From Bifidobacteriaceae bacterium NR021 (GTDB taxonomy: Bacteria; Actinomycetota; Actinomycetes; Actinomycetales; Bifidobacteriaceae), in contig NQOP01000001.1 of assembly GCA_003585845.1 (NCBI GenBank), positions 595,057 to 608,331 on the forward strand: a stretch of 13,275 nt of DNA, given 5' to 3'. Within the stretch, counting starts at the first letter, position 1. Every line of letters begins with the position of its first letter. A program made the position numbers and the translations under genes. Of the stretch, positions 6,887 through 13,275 are shown piece by piece. The notes under the pieces are model-generated. The model saw only the letters and a list, made by a program, of their open reading frames with translations. It was not told the origin of the DNA and ran no database searches.

Positions 6887-7178
6887 TAGTCCTCACGTAT
6901 CATGTTTGTATCAATTTACTTATGCGCTTTGCGTACAAGTGACTACGAAATGCAGCAAAACTTGTGTTGCAATATTGCGCACACCTTTTCTATTTTAATG
7001 GTGTTTTGCGGTACGTGTGGACATTTTTTAAAAAACTTCTAATAATTATATATTTTTTATTCACACGAACATCAACAACGTTGAAAATACGCCATTTTTT
7101 CGCGACACGCCATATAACTTTTTTATAGATAATTTTATTTACTATCAATAAAAATCGCATATTTGCAAGAAATCTGCT
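6887..7178. other. Gene-free spacer between ugpA and pafBC
   Basis: A 292-base AT-rich gap. It contains a perfect 10-base palindrome GCAATATTGC (6969-6978) flanked by GTGT (6964-6967) and ACAC (6981-6984), a TTTTTTAAAAAA palindrome (7024-7035), a CAACGTTG palindrome (7076-7083) and ACGCCAT twice (7089 and 7107). I see no convincing terminator for ugpA and no convincing -35/-10 pair for pafBC, although both must lie here. The 6964-6984 dyad, 78-98 bases before the pafBC start, is the best candidate control site. Confidence 0.5.
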
Positions 7179-8618
7179 TTAAACCCAAGAGTCTGGTTCA
7201 ATTCCTTGCGGTCCCACGAATTCTCCGTTCGGCACATAACTTGGTTCTCCTGTATCTTCTAAAACAGCGTCAGCAAACATTGAAACTTGATTTCCAAATG
7301 TCCAATCCCCCCTAATAGTTACTGATTTTGCAGCAGCTAAAGCTGGAACAGAATATGGGAATCTTTCGTTGAAATCATTGATGTTTTTGTAATAACGTGG
7401 ATCCAAATCAATATCAGGAAATATATAGTTACCATCTTCCATTTCATATGAATCAGTAAGATGGAATCTATCTGATCGCATAATAAATAAGTCGTTAGTT
7501 GTTTTAACAGGCAAGAAACGCATGCGATCAACTTCTACGCAAATTGCGTCATCAAAAAGTGAAGCTATTGCGCCCATTGCTGTTTCTAATTGCACTACTG
7601 GTGTGCTGCTTTCGTCAGTTGGGTCAACAGTTTTGCGATTAAAAATAACAGGCAAAGGCAAAATTCCTTTGTGCTCGTTTAACTTTTTTTCTAGAGCATC
7701 TACACGAACCCAAATATTATTTGTATTGAAGTATGGATGTTTTTTAATGCTTTGTGCGCTTCTACGATCCTCAGGATGAACTTGTGTCATTTCTCGTAGC
7801 ATTAGTCTTCCTGTTTGCGCGTCCCTAACAATGTGACCGCCCTTACGATCTGCTTGCGTTCGCTTTGCAACCTCAATCATGATAGGTGCGCCAGTATTTT
7901 CAAAATGTTGGGCAAGAGTGCGCGACGGTCTAGCACCTAAATTGTCAGAATTTGAAATAAACAAATACTCAATTCCATTTTCTTTAAGAGTATGCAATAA
8001 ATCAGATTCCCACAGAGTTGAGAAAATATCGCCGTGACCTGGAGGGCACCATTCAAGAGATTGATCTTCTTTGTGAGAAACAGGTTCTCCAGTTTCTTCT
8101 ACTAATTTCGGTTCTTGATGTTGAATAATTTCTACAGGAATATTGTCTTGCACAAACTTGCGATTGCGCTTTAGTACTTGCAAAGTATCGTGAGATGTGC
8201 GGAAAGAATTCATGAAAATAAGCGGAAGATTAACTCCTAATCGCTGACGAGCTGTAAGAACTTGTCCAATAATAATATCAATAAAGCGCATTTGGCGAGC
8301 TTTATGTCTACGAACTGGTAGTAAAGATTTTGCGCAAGACAAGCCCATAGATGTTCCCAAACCGCCATTTAATTTAATAAAAGCAGTTTTTGCAAATGCG
8401 TTAACAGCTTTGTCGTGATCAATAGTTTCGTAAATTTCATGGAAAGTTGGGACGCTTTTAATAGGCTCAACCGTGCTCTCACGAATAAACTCTGCAGGCT
8501 TATCCCCTGATTTATCTAAATTCCAAGCATTATATAAGTGTTTAAATTGTTCAATAGCAATTTCGCTCATGCTTTGTTCGCGCATCTTTGCAGCGGACAA
8601 CTCAAACGCGTCATCCAT
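7179..8618 (-). CDS. ugpA: UTP-glucose-1-phosphate uridylyltransferase (UDPGP family)
   Basis: 479 residues of the eukaryote-like UDP-glucose pyrophosphorylase family, which bifidobacteria use in place of the short bacterial GalU. It makes UDP-glucose from UTP and glucose-1-phosphate, feeding galactose (Leloir-type) metabolism and cell-surface glycan synthesis in the cytoplasm. The nucleotide-binding loop KLNGGLGTSMG is at 82-92 with the following Lys97. Further family marks are EWCPPGHGD (189-197), SNSDNLGA (222-229) and RKGGH (258-262). The C-terminal third ends with the expected short beta-helix region around VSMFAD. A very strong GAGGAGG lies eight bases before the ATG. It stands alone as a transcription unit, with its own candidate promoter and 208 bases to the gluD stop upstream. 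The symbol follows bifidobacterial usage; galU would be misleading. Confidence 0.93.
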   Translation of the reverse strand: MDDAFELSAAKMREQSMSEIAIEQFKHLYNAWNLDKSGDKPAEFIRESTVEPIKSVPTFHEIYETIDHDKAVNAFAKTAFIKLNGGLGTSMGLSCAKSLLPVRRHKARQMRFIDIIIGQVLTARQRLGVNLPLIFMNSFRTSHDTLQVLKRNRKFVQDNIPVEIIQHQEPKLVEETGEPVSHKEDQSLEWCPPGHGDIFSTLWESDLLHTLKENGIEYLFISNSDNLGARPSRTLAQHFENTGAPIMIEVAKRTQADRKGGHIVRDAQTGRLMLREMTQVHPEDRRSAQSIKKHPYFNTNNIWVRVDALEKKLNEHKGILPLPVIFNRKTVDPTDESSTPVVQLETAMGAIASLFDDAICVEVDRMRFLPVKTTNDLFIMRSDRFHLTDSYEMEDGNYIFPDIDLDPRYYKNINDFNERFPYSVPALAAAKSVTIRGDWTFGNQVSMFADAVLEDTGEPSYVPNGEFVGPQGIEPDSWV

Positions 8619-8651
8619 GTAAAAGCCTCCTCGTATGCATGTGACCTTAAT

Positions 8652-8680
8652 AGTTTAGCGATTTGTGCGTCGCTGCGCAA
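8652..8680 (-). promoter_or_regulatory. Candidate ugpA promoter
   Basis: On the minus strand TTGCGC (complement of 8675-8680) and TAAACT (complement of 8652-8657) are exactly 17 bases apart, 34 bases or more before the ugpA ATG and upstream of its GAGGAGG. The -10 matches TATAAT at four of six positions; the -35 only in its first three bases. Confidence 0.5.
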
Positions 8681-8750
8681 ATATTGCTTTTAACGGTTAT
8701 TTTGAAATACTATTATGATTCTACCAAAGTTAGAAAGTGCAAGTTAGAAA

Positions 8751-8790
8751 ATAATAAGCGCAGCCAATAATAAATACTGACTGCGCTTAT
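8751..8790 (-). terminator. Intrinsic terminator of the glu operon
   Basis: ATAAGCGCAG (8754-8763) and CTGCGCTTAT (8781-8790) are perfect 10-base arms around a 17-base loop, beginning 37 bases after the gluD stop. On the minus strand the stem is followed by a T-rich stretch (TATTTTCT). The loop is longer than usual and the T run is broken, so termination may be incomplete. Confidence 0.7.
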
Positions 8791-8800
8791 GAGAAATTTG

Positions 8801-8820
8801 CTACTAAATACTACTAAATA
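8801..8820. repeat. Tandem 10-base repeat
   Basis: CTACTAAATA occurs twice head to tail in the short leader between the gluD stop and its terminator. Probably a chance slippage product; no role is evident. Confidence 0.6.
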
Positions 8821-8826
8821 TGAAAT

Positions 8827-9912
8827 TTAGTTATTTTCTGCATTGTTGTCATCATTTTCTTCTGGTTCATCGCCAGTTTTTAGATGATGCTCGTCATAGC
8901 CTTGCAAGTAACGAGTGTGACGCCAATGGTGAATAGAAGCGTTTGTACCGCGATGATGTACGTGATACTTACGTGGAGTACCGCCATAAGGAAGCTCTTT
9001 AACTTCGTTAGCAACTGCCATTTGGTTCACATTAGAAGGATCCATAATAGCAATTGGAGCAACAGGATCTGGTTCTGTTGGAGCGGCAGTTCGATTCTTC
9101 AAGTGCGATGGCAACCATTGTGCAAACCAAGACAAGGCCAAGCAAATAAGGAAATATATTACTGCTGCAACGCTTAATGTTTGCAAAATATTAAAGTACA
9201 TTGATCCAAGTCGGCGTGATTCCTGAAGCAAATCAGTGTACATAATAATTGAACCAAGTGCAGTATCCTTCAAAACAACTACAAGCTGAGTTACTGCTGC
9301 AGGCATCATAGCAATAATAGCCTGCGGCATTTCGATTTGAGTAAGAGACTGATACTCGCTTAAGCCTAATGCTAACGAAGCTTCACGCTGGCCATTTGGC
9401 AAATTACCAACGCCGGATCGCACTAATTCTGCTACAACGGAACCGTTGTACATAATCAGTGCCAAAACTACAGCCCAGTATGATGCTTCTTTCATGCCGG
9501 AAAGTGCAAAAGCTCTCCACAAGAAAATCATAAGCATTAATACTGGTACTGCGCGGCAAAACTCTACTACTATTGCGGAAATACTACGAATAATAAAATT
9601 AGGTAGTAAACGGCAAAGTCCGAATAATAAGCCAAAAACAATAGAGCCGACTACTGCAAGCAAAGACGCTTTCAAAGTCATCCATAAGCCTGGTAAGTAA
9701 AAATCAATCCAGGCTTCAGACTCTAATGCTGGATTCCACAACGCCCAAGAAAGCTGGTTTTCGCCCTCAGGAGGATTGCTTAAACGCATCAAAATAGCAA
9801 CAACTGCAACAGCAAAAAGGAATCCTGCAATAATATTTGCAATGCGAATTTTCCTAAGAGCTTTTGGACCTGGAGCATCGAATAATAATGATTGTTCACG
9901 TTGTTTAGCCAT
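8827..9912 (-). CDS. gluD: Glutamate-type ABC transporter permease GluD, with long His-rich tail
   Basis: 361 residues from the ATG at 9912. The N-terminal LLFDAPGPKALRK closely resembles the start of C. glutamicum GluD. A first membrane helix (about 24-42) is followed by a periplasmic loop and then the conserved HAAT-family permease core (about 75-265), with the ATPase-contacting EAA loop at about 177-197 (REASLALGLSEYQS, then MPQA). Beyond the last helix lies a roughly 92-residue tail: Pro-rich at first, then eight His within residues 317-343, then an acidic Asn/Glu/Asp end. Such a tail is longer than the family core needs. Start choice: a GTG at 9921 would overlap the gluC stop by four bases, but AGAAGG (9921-9926) is spaced eight bases from the ATG at 9912 and would overlap the GTG itself. 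It pairs with GluC to form the transmembrane channel. Confidence 0.92.
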   Translation of the reverse strand: MAKQREQSLLFDAPGPKALRKIRIANIIAGFLFAVAVVAILMRLSNPPEGENQLSWALWNPALESEAWIDFYLPGLWMTLKASLLAVVGSIVFGLLFGLCRLLPNFIIRSISAIVVEFCRAVPVLMLMIFLWRAFALSGMKEASYWAVVLALIMYNGSVVAELVRSGVGNLPNGQREASLALGLSEYQSLTQIEMPQAIIAMMPAAVTQLVVVLKDTALGSIIMYTDLLQESRRLGSMYFNILQTLSVAAVIYFLICLALSWFAQWLPSHLKNRTAAPTEPDPVAPIAIMDPSNVNQMAVANEVKELPYGGTPRKYHVHHRGTNASIHHWRHTRYLQGYDEHHLKTGDEPEENDDNNAENN

Positions 9913-9917
9913 TGTTA

Positions 9918-10595
9918 TCACCTTCTCACAGCAAGTTTATTTGACAAATAAGTAGTCAAAATGCCGATAGGAATGATGAGCATAATGTATCCGCAAGCGA
10001 AAATTAAGAAGATTGGAACAATCAAATCTGCATGTTTCTCAATCATTTCGCTCATCATTGTTGAAGTCTCTGTGGCAACTGATGCTGCAGCAGCAACTGT
10101 AGAATTCTTAAGCAAAGCAATAAATGTATTACCTAATGGTGCTACTGAACCGCAGAAAGTTTGTGGGAGAATCACTTGTGTTGCAGATTGGAAGAAATTT
10201 AATCCAAGAGCGCGGCAAGCTTCTGCTTGGCCAACAGGCACGGTATTAAGACCAGATCTCAAAGATTCGCAAACAAATGCTGCAGTATAAAGCGACAATC
10301 CAGCAATTGCAAGCCAGAAGAAATTCACTTCAAAAATTGAGGAGAATCCAATCTTAAGCTGAGCGTAAACGCCTAAAACCATGAAAACCATAATGATGGT
10401 AAGTGGCATGTTTTTAAACAGCTCAACGTAAGCGGTTGCCACCATGCGTAAGGATGCAACTGGGCAAATGCGCATAGTAACAAGAATTACGCCAATAATT
10501 GTGGAAAAAAGTATACTCCATAATGTGATTTCAATATTAACCAAGAAAGCTCCTGGAATATTGTATTCACTAAAAAGTTGCACGAAATCTTGCAT
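9918..10595 (-). CDS. gluC: Glutamate-type ABC transporter permease GluC
   Basis: 225 residues, the usual length for GluC. It is a hydrophobic HAAT-family permease with about five membrane helices (near 17-42, 58-80, 92-113, 150-172 and 190-215) and the EAA loop at 125-144 (EACRALGLNFFQS followed by ILPQ), where the coupling helix contacts GluA. The protein partners GluD to carry the substrate across the inner (cytoplasmic) membrane. AGGGGGAG lies seven bases before the ATG, inside the end of gluB, with one base between the gluB stop and this start. The order ATPase-receptor-permease-permease equals gluABCD of C. glutamicum. The glutamate specificity is inferred from that match. Confidence 0.9.
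   Translation of the reverse strand: MQDFVQLFSEYNIPGAFLVNIEITLWSILFSTIIGVILVTMRICPVASLRMVATAYVELFKNMPLTIIMVFMVLGVYAQLKIGFSSIFEVNFFWLAIAGLSLYTAAFVCESLRSGLNTVPVGQAEACRALGLNFFQSATQVILPQTFCGSVAPLGNTFIALLKNSTVAAAASVATETSTMMSEMIEKHADLIVPIFLIFACGYIMLIIPIGILTTYLSNKLAVRR
9921..9926 (-). promoter_or_regulatory. Ribosome binding site that decides the gluD start
   Basis: AGAAGG on the minus strand, inside the last codons of gluC, eight bases before the ATG at 9912. It lies on top of the competing GTG at 9921, which it therefore cannot serve. Confidence 0.75.
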
Positions 10596-10596
10596 G

Positions 10597-11430
10597 TTAG
10601 TTCTCCCCCTCTTGAGGAATTGGCGGATTATACTTTGCGTTTGGCTTAAAACCAGTTCCGCGCAAATTATCGTCCAGTGCTCTCTTCCACGAACCGTTAC
10701 GCATCATGTCTTTTAATGCTGCGTTGATTTGTTTTGCCAAGCGAGTGTTGCCTTTTTTGATACCAATTCCGTAATATTCTGCGGTAAATGGTTTGCTAAC
10801 AAGCTTTAAGCGACCGCGAGACGCAGTCGCTAAACCTGCGAGAATAATGTCGTCTGTAGTAACAGCATCCACAATGCCTGAGAATAGTGCAGTTGCGCAC
10901 TCAGCATAACCTGGCTGTTGCATAAGTTGCACTTTTGAAGAGAACTTCTCTTTAATAGCAATTGCAGATGTTGAGCCTGAAACTGAGCATAAACGCTTTC
11001 CGTCCAAATCATTTGGACCGCTTACTTTATGCTCACCTTTACGAACTAATAAATCTTGACCAGCAACAAAATATGGACCTGCAAATGTCACCATTTTTTT
11101 ACGAGCGTCAGTAATGGAATATGTTGCAACAATCATATCGACATCACCGTTTTGAAGCATTGTTTCTCGCTGCTTAGATGGTGATTCTTTCCATACGATT
11201 TGATCTTCTGAATAACCAAGCTTTTTGGCAACATATTTAGCAACGTCAACGTCGAAACCTACGTAAGTTCCGGCTTTTTTGAAGCCCAAGCCAGGCTGAT
11301 CAAACTTAATGCCAATTCGTATTACTTTTTTACCGTCGCTGCGGTCGCATGCTGTAAGAGGCATAACGCAGCAAACTGTACAAAATACTGCTAATATCGC
11401 ACGAAAAATGCGATTATGTAATATTTTCAT
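10597..11430 (-). CDS. gluB: Glutamate-type solute-binding lipoprotein GluB
   Basis: 277 residues from the ATG at 11430. A lipoprotein signal has basic residues (KILHNR), a hydrophobic stretch and lipobox LTAC, with the lipidated Cys at 28. The mature part is a family 3 substrate-binding protein (SBP_bac_3 type): two lobes with the conserved TYSITDARKKMVTFAGPY block (about 103-120, Arg110 likely holding the alpha-carboxylate), SGSTSA (151-156), and the acidic TTDD (191-194) expected to bind the alpha-amino group. It catches the amino acid outside the membrane and delivers it to GluC/GluD. Start: an upstream ATG at 11445 would add five residues, but AAGGG (11438-11442) is seven bases before 11430, whereas nothing similar precedes 11445. 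It lies 68 bases after gluA. Confidence 0.92.
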   Translation of the reverse strand: MKILHNRIFRAILAVFCTVCCVMPLTACDRSDGKKVIRIGIKFDQPGLGFKKAGTYVGFDVDVAKYVAKKLGYSEDQIVWKESPSKQRETMLQNGDVDMIVATYSITDARKKMVTFAGPYFVAGQDLLVRKGEHKVSGPNDLDGKRLCSVSGSTSAIAIKEKFSSKVQLMQQPGYAECATALFSGIVDAVTTDDIILAGLATASRGRLKLVSKPFTAEYYGIGIKKGNTRLAKQINAALKDMMRNGSWKRALDDNLRGTGFKPNAKYNPPIPQEGEN

Positions 11431-11498
11431 ATCTTTTCCCTTCATAAGAACTGTTTTTCATAGTTTCAGCAGTAATAGCTAAAAAATGAAAATCGCTA

Positions 11499-12311
11499 TT
11501 AGTGCGTAAGAATCTTGGAAAGGAAATCTTTTGCTCGATCAGTTTTTGGATGCTCGAAGAATTCTTCTGGAGTGCCCTGTTCGAGGATTTGACCATCGGC
11601 CATAAACACAATTCTGTCAGCAGCTTTACGAGCAAAGCCCATTTCGTGCGTAACACAAATCATTGTCATGCCTTCTTTTGCAAGCTCAACCATAACATCC
11701 AGTACTTCGTTAACCATTTCTGGATCGAGTGCGGAAGTTGGTTCGTCAAAAAGCATAACTTTTGGCTGCATAGCAAGAGCTCGAGCGATTGCTACGCGCT
11801 GCTGCTGTCCGCCTGAAAGTTGTGAAGGCATTTTATTAGCCTGATTATCTACGCCAACTCTAGTAAGTAATTCCATGGCAAGAGTTTCAGCGCTTTGCTG
11901 ATCCATGTGACGAACTTTCATTGGTGCAAGAGTGACGTTTTCAAGAATCGTTTTGTTTGCAAAAAGATTAAAGGACTGGAATACCATACCAACTTCTGCT
12001 CGTAAAGCTGCAAGTTCTTTTCCTTCTTGAGGAAGTGGCTCACCATCAATACGTATGTCACCTGAATCGATAGTTTCGAGACGGTTAATTGTGCGACACA
12101 TTGTTGATTTACCAGAACCAGATGGACCGATAATAACTAGTACTTCGCCTTTGTTAACAGTAAGATTGATATCTTTAAGCACATGAAGTTTTCCATAATG
12201 CTTTTCGACATGGCTTAGTTCTACGAGGGGATTTGCCGCTTTTCGCACTGAAGCAGTGCTATTAGTCATATCCTCGGCGTTTGGATTTGACTTTGATATT
12301 TGCTTATCCAT
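11499..12311 (-). CDS. gluA: Glutamate-type ABC transporter ATPase GluA
   Basis: 270 residues. Walker A GPSGSGKS (62-69), Q-loop Gln112, signature LSGGQ (165-169), Walker B MLFDE (186-190), D-loop SALD and switch His222 are all intact. Long stretches, such as those around [20 protein letters not shown] and [11 protein letters not shown], closely match C. glutamicum GluA as I remember it. It hydrolyses ATP to drive uptake by GluBCD. Compared with that protein it has about 28 extra polar residues at the N-terminus. No ribosome binding site precedes the ATG at 12311; the ATG at 12269 has GAGG only two bases away and is no better. A TAAACT hexamer seven bases before the first ATG would allow a leaderless transcript. 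First gene of the operon. Confidence 0.94.
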   Translation of the reverse strand: MDKQISKSNPNAEDMTNSTASVRKAANPLVELSHVEKHYGKLHVLKDINLTVNKGEVLVIIGPSGSGKSTMCRTINRLETIDSGDIRIDGEPLPQEGKELAALRAEVGMVFQSFNLFANKTILENVTLAPMKVRHMDQQSAETLAMELLTRVGVDNQANKMPSQLSGGQQQRVAIARALAMQPKVMLFDEPTSALDPEMVNEVLDVMVELAKEGMTMICVTHEMGFARKAADRIVFMADGQILEQGTPEEFFEHPKTDRAKDFLSKILTH

Positions 12312-12318
12312 AACAAGA

Positions 12319-12382
12319 AGTTTAGCTAATCTGTGTTACGGTTATTTATCACTATCGTTACGTTTTGTAACTCTTACGTTAC
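12319..12382 (-). promoter_or_regulatory. gluA upstream control region with repeated GTTAC/GTAAC motifs
   Basis: On the + strand GTTAC occurs at 12335, 12357 and 12378 and its reverse GTAAC at 12367. Successive sites are 22, 10 and 11 bases apart, so they lie on about the same face of the helix. GTTAC and GTAAC at 12357-12371 form a perfect dyad around five bases. A possible -10, TAAACT (complement of 12319-12324), sits seven bases before the gluA ATG with no good -35. The spacing is reminiscent of GlnR boxes of actinobacteria (GTnAC and GnAAC separated by six), but that identification is only a suggestion. Confidence 0.5.
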
Positions 12383-12427
12383 AAAAAAGCCGTTGATTGT
12401 AATCATAAAATCAACAATCAACGGCTT
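12383..12427 (-). terminator. Intrinsic terminator of aspS
   Basis: AAGCCGTTGATTGT (12387-12400) and ACAATCAACGGCTT (12414-12427) are perfect 14-base arms around a 13-base loop. On the minus strand the stem is followed by six T (complement of A12383-12388). It begins 31 bases after the aspS stop. A textbook rho-independent terminator, abutting the gluA control region. Confidence 0.9.
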
Positions 12428-12457
12428 ATCAATAGCATTTTTTACAAGTATTTTTAT

Positions 12458-13275
12458 TTACTCGTCTTCTTCTGGATCGTAATCAACGCCAGTTTCAGCA
12501 CGCTGCTCGTCAGAAATTGGAGCAGGAGCACCGGTTAGAGGATCCCTACCGCCGCCAGCCTTAGGGAATGCGATTACGTCGCGGATTGAGCTTGCGCCTG
12601 CCAAAATTGCAGCAGTACGATCCCAACCCAAAGCAATACCAGCGTGAGGTGGAGCACCATACTTGAAAGCTTCAAGCAAGAAGCCGAACTTTTCGTCAGC
12701 TTCAGCCTTATCGATTCCAAGAACGTTAAGCACACGATCTTGAATATCGTCGCGGTGAATACGAACGGATCCGCCGCCCATTTCGTTACCGTTGCACACG
12801 ATATCGTAAGAATCGCTCATAGCGTGCTCTGGATCTTTATCAAACTTATCGATCCAATCAGCAGATGGCATTGTGAATGGATGGTGCATAGAAGTCCACT
12901 TTGAGTGGCCAACAGCAACGTCGTCATCATCTGGATCATCAGTGCGCTTGAACAGTGGGAAGTCAATAACCCAAGTGAAAGCAAACTCATCTGGGTGAAG
13001 CAATCCTGCGCGGCTAGCAAGCTCTACACGAACAGCACCGAGCAAAAGCTGCGAAGACTCGCGGGAGCCTGCTGCGAAGAACACTGCATCGCCATCTTCT
13101 GCTCCAACAGCTTCCTTAAGACCTGCACGCTCTTCTTCGTTAAGATTCTTAGCAACAGGACCCTTTAACTCGCCATCTTCACCAAATACAACGTAAGCCA
13201 ATCCCTTAGCTCCACGCTGCTTAGCCCAATCCTGCCAAGCGTCAAATTGACGACGAGGAGTTTGCGCACCGCCCT
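12458..13275 (-). CDS. aspS: Aspartyl-tRNA synthetase, C-terminal part (partial)
   Basis: The frame is open through the right edge, so the window holds about 272 C-terminal residues; the 5' end is missing. The visible part begins in the bacterial-type insertion (GAD) domain and runs through the later class II catalytic core: the segment [11 protein letters not shown], the motif around [10 protein letters not shown], the conserved [22 protein letters not shown] and motif 3 with [10 protein letters not shown]. It ligates aspartate to tRNA in the cytoplasm. The tail is acidic and ends DPEEDE, typical of bifidobacterial AspRS. Codon use is less AT-rich than in the other genes here, as expected for a highly expressed gene. 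A well-formed terminator follows it, so it is not co-transcribed with gluA. Confidence 0.98.
   Translation of the reverse strand, partial: GGAQTPRRQFDAWQDWAKQRGAKGLAYVVFGEDGELKGPVAKNLNEEERAGLKEAVGAEDGDAVFFAAGSRESSQLLLGAVRVELASRAGLLHPDEFAFTWVIDFPLFKRTDDPDDDDVAVGHSKWTSMHHPFTMPSADWIDKFDKDPEHAMSDSYDIVCNGNEMGGGSVRIHRDDIQDRVLNVLGIDKAEADEKFGFLLEAFKYGAPPHAGIALGWDRTAAILAGASSIRDVIAFPKAGGGRDPLTGAPAPISDEQRAETGVDYDPEEDE

Noticed and set aside
7024..7035. TTTTTTAAAAAA palindrome as a terminator
   Set aside because: An AT-only stem without loop or GC core would not terminate; it is simple sequence in an AT-rich spacer.
7089..7113. ACGCCAT direct repeats downstream of ugpA
   Set aside because: Two seven-base copies 18 bases apart with no further structure; consistent with chance.
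8727..8750. AAGTTAGAAA repeated at 8727 and 8741 as an operator for ugpA
   Set aside because: Two ten-base A-rich copies 14 bases apart, lying well upstream of the candidate promoter; no symmetry and no match to a known site.

Overview
The window reads as a stretch of core chromosome from a low-GC member of the Bifidobacteriaceae, most likely Gardnerella. This rests on an actinobacterial RbpA, a naturally fused PafBC, a HelY-type helicase, a GluABCD-type glutamate uptake operon and AspRS, all written in AT-rich codons. No phage, transposon, CRISPR or tRNA gene is visible. The genus assignment is inference from protein style and base composition.

Layout: at the left edge the + strand carries the tail of an unidentified gene (1-81) and a small three-helix membrane protein (86-469). 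A convergent intergenic stretch (470-776) follows, holding three copies of a nested hairpin at an exact 52-base period. From there to the right edge every gene is on the minus strand. In transcription order, right to left, these are: aspS (partial, entering from the right edge), a strong terminator, gluA-gluB-gluC-gluD, a terminator, ugpA, a 292-base spacer, pafBC, a one-helix membrane protein, helY, rbpA, and a HAD phosphatase overlapping the end of rbpA. The hairpin array closes the run.

Functional blocks: (1) AspRS charges tRNA with aspartate. (2) GluA (ATPase), GluB (lipoprotein receptor), GluC and GluD (permeases) form one amino acid importer, very likely for glutamate, with the same gene order as in Corynebacterium glutamicum. 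Its promoter region has GTTAC/GTAAC motifs at roughly one-turn spacing, and its GluD has a histidine-rich tail. (3) UgpA makes UDP-glucose from UTP and glucose-1-phosphate. (4) pafBC, the membrane protein and helY correspond to the mycobacterial pafB-pafC-tatA-tatC-helY block, but the tat genes are absent and one small membrane protein sits in their place. PafBC controls a LexA-independent DNA damage response in mycobacteria. (5) RbpA is the RNA polymerase/sigma-binding activator of actinobacteria.

Most of the window is ordinary housekeeping DNA. The parts worth a second look are the 52-base hairpin array with compensatory base changes, the PafBC fusion that seems to lack one WYL domain, the gluA upstream motif array next to the aspS terminator, and the His-rich GluD tail.
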